From Oxytricha trifallax (taxonomy: Eukaryota; Ciliophora; Spirotrichea; Sporadotrichida; Oxytrichidae): 64,000 bases of DNA. Under the pieces are notes generated by a model. The model saw only the letters and a program-made list of their open reading frames with translations. It was not told the origin of the DNA and made no database searches. Shown in pieces: positions 59,534 through 64,000 of this stretch (position 1 is the first letter of the stretch; the number at the start of each line of letters is the position of its first letter). The position numbers and the translations under genes are program-made. Location of the stretch: the NCBI GenBank assembly GCA_000711775.1, contig ARYC01017974.1, forward strand, positions 45,741-109,740, read 5' to 3'.

Positions 59534-62151
59534 ATGGAAGACAGTAGAAAACTTTAATTTGACTCTTACTTTGACCTGGTCGACAGGAAACTCGAAGGCT
59601 TTACTTTGGACAAGCCAACCAAGATAATCATAGATACAGACCCCGGTGCGGACGACGCTCAGGCCATTATTTTGGCAATTCACCTTGCAAAGAAAATGAA
59701 TGTGGAAATACTTGGAATAACTGCGATGGCGGGAAACGGCACACTTGAAGATGTAGTGTTAAACGCTTAGCTTACTCTCCTAGCTGCAGACGCCCCTGAG
59801 ATTCCAATTTACAGGGGATAAAGAGACTACTTGCATCCATATGAATACGAGCACCCTCACTATGGAATGGATGGGTTCGGGGAGTACTCATAAGAAATGA
59901 AGGATATAGCTTCAAACTTAGTAAATGTGTAAGATTAACTTGCTGTGGAATTCCTCTCTCAAACTGCAGCCAAATATCCTGGTGAAGTCACACTTATTTG
60001 TTTTAATAAAAATGTTATAATATGCTATAATTATCTTTTGATTTCAGAAAAATTAAATAAATTATCTATCTTTTTTACTATTAAACATATTACAAAGATA
60101 GTTTGAATTATTTGAAATATTATGGTTGATGGTGGTTTATTTAATGAATCTTTAACTTAGAATTTAAATTAAGTTAAAGTAAAAAATAATGTATAATTAA
60201 GATTAATTTAAGTTATATAATACTTTAAATTAAATATTTTTCATATTTATTTTTTATTACAATACATTTTTGGACAAGTATAATTGATATTGTAATTTTA
60301 TAATAAATAATTTATGATTAAGTCATCAATACATTAAAAATATTTTTTTTTTATTTAAAATTGATAAAATAATTTGCCTCGCTCCATTAACGAACATTGC
60401 AGTTGTGTTGAAATAAGATCCTTCTTTTGGAAAAAATATAAAAAACATCGTGCTACTCGGTGGCTCCTACCTGGCCCATGGTAATACAAAATACAATTGC
60501 TCAGAATTCAACTTCTTGAAAGACCCAGAAGCTGCGAGCATAGTTTTTGAATTATGCGATCACATTACTATGGTCCCAATCGAAGTTTCAAGGTCTTTTA
60601 GGAGACTTCCCTAGGCTTACGTTAGTCAGGCATTCACTGCAGAAACCAAGAAGGGGCAACTTGTGAATAAATCTTTCTAAATTGCCTACAGAAACTCAGG
60701 AAATTACTACGAAGTGGTTGATCCATGTGCTATTGCAGTGGCATTCTGCCCTGAAGTAGTTACAGAGCATTATTAAAAACCATGTTTCATAGAAACAGAG
60801 GGGAGGTATACTAGAGGCATGGTGGTGATTGATTGGATTGGGAGAAGCATTGAGAAAAGACATAATACAAACATAATAGCCTCCATCGACCTATTATTTT
60901 TATATATATTTTTTAAATGGATGAAACGTTATACATAAAGTAGTTGATATGCTTATAGAATGTGTTCAAGAATGAAACAAATCAATATTACTTAACTTCA
61001 ATTATTTTAAAACTTATTTATTTGAAATATAAATTTTATTCTTTAAATTATATAAATTATTCATTTAAGTTAAATCTAATTTTTTTTAATGTAAATTTAG
61101 TAGTAGAGCATTTAACTATAAAAGTTTAAATTTAATTGATGAATACAATATATAAAAAAATATCACTATATTTATCATACATTAGCCTATGATTATTATT
61201 TCTTAATCTTCAATTATTTATAACATGTTATCTTAAGGTTTGAATTTCTAAATACAATTCAAATTTATGAATTTTTAAAAAAATTATGATTTAAAATAAA
61301 ATAGTTAAGATAATAAAATAATTAATAGCCTTTAGTTAATTTTGGATCAATGACTCCATGCTCTATATTTATTGTATATGAATATTATAATTTTTATAGT
61401 TCTACATATTCTTAAAAACTAAAATTAAAAATAAAATTTTAAAAACTAATGATAATTCTTATTAAATTAAATTTTCAAAAGTTATTTAGTTTAATTATCT
61501 GAATTTACTTTTGATAATTTGATAATTTATCCCATTATTTAAATAATTCTTTGAGAAAGTCTTAATTTTTCAATTTCAAGAATCTAATTATTTCCCATTA
61601 ATATAAATATGAAGTGCTTAAATCCTTCTAAACAGACTATCTTAGTTTTCAATATAGAAAAAACTATCGAAAATATATAACTTTTATCTATATTTTACCC
61701 TTCACCTTAACTCATATGATTTTTCGAGAATGAGTCAATGTTTACTAAATTTGAGGGATTAAATTTTTTAAGGGAAATCAATATTTGTAAGAGTAAAATG
61801 CTTAGATTAAGTCTATTTTTAGCTGAATCTTAACAGCAAATTCAACATTAAATAGATTTTATCTTGTCATTTTAAAGAATTTGTGTTGGTTCTCAAATGA
61901 AATTAGAGAATACCATTACAATTGATACCATTGCACATAAAATATGTTTAATTTCATATTAATATTATTCTAGTGCAACAAAGATGTTAAACATGGTGGT
62001 GGAAGCGGATGAATTAAGTTTTACCACGCAAATGTTAGTATTTGCTGAACAGGCCTATTTCACCTTCAACTATCTTGCAGGTCCCCAGCACCCTACTAAT
62101 ATATTTATAATTTAATTAAAATTATTTAACTGTGTAAGGATGGAAGACTGA
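59534..62151 (+). CDS. Inosine/uridine-preferring nucleoside hydrolase
   Basis: The ATG at 59534 starts MEDSRKLQFDSYFDLVDR. KIIIDTDPGADDAQAIILA is the Ca2+- and ribose-binding DTDPGxDDA signature of IUNH enzymes. ILGITAMAGNGTLEDVVLNA and YGMDGFGEY follow. Two long IESs (376 and 1111 bp) are removed, giving LICLAPLTNIAVVLK, IVLLGGSYLAHGNTKYNCSE (with the conserved Asn region) and VVDPCAIAVAFCPEVV. The C-terminus is RHNTKMLNMVVEADELSF. It hydrolyses purine/pyrimidine nucleosides to base plus ribose for salvage. The 3' end (TGA 62149-62151 in the open frame) is uncertain and overlaps an antisense gene. Confidence 0.82.
60001..60376 (+). other. IES, 376 bp, pointer ATTTG
   Basis: ATTTG is at 59996-60000 and 60372-60376. 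Excision joins GEVTLI to CLAPLTNIAVVLK, a conserved nucleoside hydrolase strand-helix. The insert is extremely AT-rich. Confidence 0.9.
60872..61982 (+). other. IES, 1111 bp, pointer ACAAA
   Basis: ACAAA is at 60867-60871 and 61978-61982. Excision joins EKRHNT to KMLNMVVEADELSF in frame. The insert is very AT-rich with no gene seen. The C-terminal family match is moderate. Confidence 0.7.
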
Positions 62152-62536
62152 AGCAACATAGTAATATTAGCCCTCAATCGTTATTCCATTACAAGCATCC
62201 ATTTCGCATGGCTGGTAGAAGCCTCCGGCTGAATTAACAAAAATAAAAGATATTTATGTTAAATTAAGAATAATTTATTTAATTCAAAGGACTAATAATA
62301 ATATGGCCATCCTTGGCGATACCGATTACTTCTAACGTATCTAATTAGGAAAATGCAGTTTCAATATTGGATTCATCAGTTAAGCAACTTGTGTCATCTT
62401 TGAAGCATTAATCGAACTATTAATATTCTTATTGTTTATTCTTTAAAACAATTATGTAGTAGATGGAAGTTCCTTAATACATGGCGAGTAACTGTAGTAG
62501 TGATAGAATCCGGCGTTGTTAACTGGAGAACCATTC
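62066..62536 (-). CDS. YHYH-domain protein, 5' part missing
   Basis: Minus-strand blocks read GFGVLNGSPVNNAGFYHYYS (62553-62494, with the YHYH-type motif as YHYY) and YSPCIKELP. After an insert comes TLEVIGIAKDGHIIISP (compare the family's GYAxDGxxIYGP). After another insert comes AGGFYQPCEMDACNGITIEG and QYYYVASVFHPYT. A GT-AG intron could lead to a short end at TGA 62068-62066. These are conserved YHYH-domain elements of presumably secreted proteins. No start codon or signal peptide is found upstream in frame, and a TGA lies directly before the first block, so 5' MDSs are missing or scrambled elsewhere. Confidence 0.65.
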
Positions 62537-62685
62537 AAAACCCCAAAACCCTTTCAGTAGTTTTATTGAGTTTTTGATTGATAAAAGTAGGCTATTAGTG
62601 CATACTTTATTAGGGTTTATGTAGGGGATTAATGTTTAAATGTAATGTATAGTAGTGTGTATTAGAGGGGTTTTATTTTTACTAT

Positions 62686-64000
62686 TCACTCAAACTATAC
62701 CTTGGCATCATGTGCTAATTTTCTAAATTTGATATCTCCTATCCAGTTGATCATTTAGTCTATTGTTTGCTCTGCTCTGTGGTTTGGTCTTAAGATAATC
62801 TGCTCAGCCATATCTTTCATTTTACCTTTTATCTTATTCTAGTCTAGATATTGCTGTATTCTCTGCTATGAATATTTCTCTCTCTTACAGCTATAGTAAT
62901 CATTTCTTTGCATATCGCATTCAGAAATAATTGCTGCTAGAGCCCATACATCCCACTTAATATCACCATCTCTCCAGTCCTCCCTTTCTGGGAAGTATCC
63001 AGGAGTACCATAAATGTTGCCAAGTCCTGAAGCTTCAACTCTTTATGATCTATTGAAATCAATTATTACTACTCTGAGAGGTGAAAAGTCAAGCATAATA
63101 TTATCAGGCTTCAAGTCTCAATGAACATACCCTAAAGTGTGCAGCTCTTCTATGCCTTTGCAAACATTTGTAAGAATAAGAGGTAGCTACTTTGGAACTC
63201 TTTAATCTTAAATGTAGTCTCTTAAAGTCATTTAATATAGAGGGAGGCGAAAAGCAACATATCTTGAGCAAGCAGTATTGCATCGAGCTTAATTATAAAT
63301 CTGCACTGTCTATCCCTTGCTTTAGTAAGAGCTTAGTAATCATTGACAAATTCCATTTGATACTTGTCATCGCATTTAAAGTAGTTGAATGGATAAATCT
63401 TGTATGCGAACTGCTTATCAGTTATGACCTTTTTCGCAAACTTGTCCTCAAGTATAAGATAACTTTCCTTACATTCTTTAAGGTCAATTACATTTAAAAT
63501 TGGAAGCTTTAGTGCTTGTATCTTCAGAGATTTTCACTATCTCAGAAGCTGGAAGGTTTCTAACTGCTTTAATAAGCTTATTTTCTTTCTTAACTCTTTG
63601 TTCCAAGGATTAAAGGGTCTATTGGCTTTCTTTTTGAAGGAAGACCTCACCAGTATCAAGATCTATGACTTCAAACTTCTTGCCATGATGGTTTTATAGG
63701 TGAACCTTTAAATCCCTTGAATAGTTATATTGCTTATTGCAATAAGGGCAAAAATATTTTCCATCTATCTTATCATGCTTAAGAAAGAGCTTTGGCTTGT
63801 TAGAATGCTACTCTAAGATATGACGCTTAAGAGCAGATTTATAAGTGAAGTTCTTCTCACATTCTTCACATAAATGTTATGCTTTAATTTCTTTTTTCTC
63901 TTCCTCCTCTTCAACCATTTTTATTGGAACTTCGAATTCAATTTCTTAGCTCTGCATTTCTATTTAACAACTGAATTGTTATTCAAAGTCTGAGACCTAA
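62686..64000 (-). CDS. C2H2 zinc-finger/protein-kinase fusion, runs off the window
   Basis: From the right edge the minus strand encodes an acidic leader (VEEEEEKKEIK) and two C2H2 fingers (CEECEKNFTYKSALKRHILE with QH; CPYCNKQYNYSRDLKVHLQN with HH). A Lys-rich helix (SLEQRVKKENKLIKAVRNLP) leads to a kinase-like domain. This has FAYKIYPFNYFK (VAIK position), LRDYIQDQRVPKQLPLIL, GIEELHTLGYVH then DLKPDNIMLDF, and VVIIDFNRSQRVEASG (DFN, not DFG). GTPGYFPEREDW and DVWALAAIISECDM follow. Stop is TGA 62688-62686. A TGA stands exactly where Arg of HRD is expected (about 63117), and frames change near 63240, so unresolved IESs or inactivation are possible. The 5' end is outside the window. Confidence 0.7.

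Noticed and set aside
62535..62553. Telomere-like CAAAACCCCAAAACCC, with GGGGTTTT and flanking ATT at 62667-62677, suggesting a TBE transposon remnant or chromosome end
   Set aside because: On the minus strand the C4A4-like stretch is in frame with the YHYH protein (GFGVLNG). The 62667 match is only 8 bp and the ends share no inverted repeat beyond the telomeric motif, so coding plus chance explains it.
63192..63497. Plus-strand 101-residue ORF in the zinc-finger/kinase region
   Set aside because: It is the antisense shadow of the kinase-like coding sequence on the minus strand; no motif of its own.
1..64000. tRNA, rRNA, CRISPR, origin or bacterial-type operon signals
   Set aside because: None recognised by eye. 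Gene structure, introns, IESs and the ciliate genetic code make prokaryotic features inappropriate.

Overview
The window looks like germline (micronuclear) DNA from a spirotrichous ciliate of the Oxytricha/Stylonychia/Tetmemena type. Genes stay open only if TAA and TAG are read as glutamine, and TGA is the only stop. Moderately GC coding blocks (macronuclear-destined segments, MDSs) sit in very AT-rich DNA. Many genes are interrupted by short non-coding inserts bounded by 2-7 bp direct repeats (pointers). Removing one insert plus one pointer copy restores the reading frame and the family motif. These are internal eliminated sequences (IESs). Ordinary GT-AG introns of about 30-110 bp are also present. 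The exact species cannot be told from the sequence alone.

Two genes are scrambled with an inversion. A plasma-membrane-type Ca2+ ATPase has its N-terminal and central MDSs on the minus strand (30221 down to 27158) and its C-terminal MDSs on the plus strand (16998-18203). Both ends carry the same 13-bp pointer, and about 10 kb with four other genes lies between them. A TMEM231-like ciliary transition-zone gene has its first half on the plus strand (32177-32658) and its second half on the minus strand (34432-33914). It is also joined by a 13-bp pointer, and a complete HCA59/TLS1-like gene is nested in the gap.

Layout: 1-1014 large foldback repeat; 1015-3331 AT-rich; 3332-6215 (-) protein kinase; 7495-8072 (-) chagasin-like inhibitor; 8194-12153 (+) truncated DOMON paralogue, then a DOMON/cytochrome b561/cytochrome b5/reductase fusion; 12373-13368 (-) acylated-type protein; 13480-16239 (+) CBP80; 16338-16781 (+) small-Tim-like protein; 16998-18203 (+) Ca2+-ATPase 3' part; 18429-22221 (-) two Gln-rich or coiled-coil genes; 22653-24610 (+) AGC kinase; 25429-27003 (-) B-box/kelch protein; 27158-30221 (-) Ca2+-ATPase 5' part; 30419-32069 (+) unknown; 32177-34432 TMEM231 halves plus nested gene; 34497-35281 (-) membrane protein; 35438-36728 (+) kinase; 37182-38768 (+) coiled coil; 39272-41371 (+) sestrin; 41504-42733 (+) unknown; 42778-43043 MITE-like element; 43198-51384 (-) giant ankyrin-WGR-PARP gene; 51842-53389 (+) GPC1-like acyltransferase; 53532-55536 (+) coiled-coil/propeller protein; 55684-59192 (-) three tandem paralogues, two decayed; 59534-62151 (+) nucleoside hydrolase; 62066-62536 (-) YHYH protein; 62686-end (-) zinc-finger/kinase.

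There is no operon logic. In such ciliates each locus normally becomes its own nanochromosome after DNA elimination and unscrambling. Neighbouring genes therefore need not be functionally linked, and gene order here reflects germline architecture. Several boundaries rest on hand splicing and are marked uncertain.
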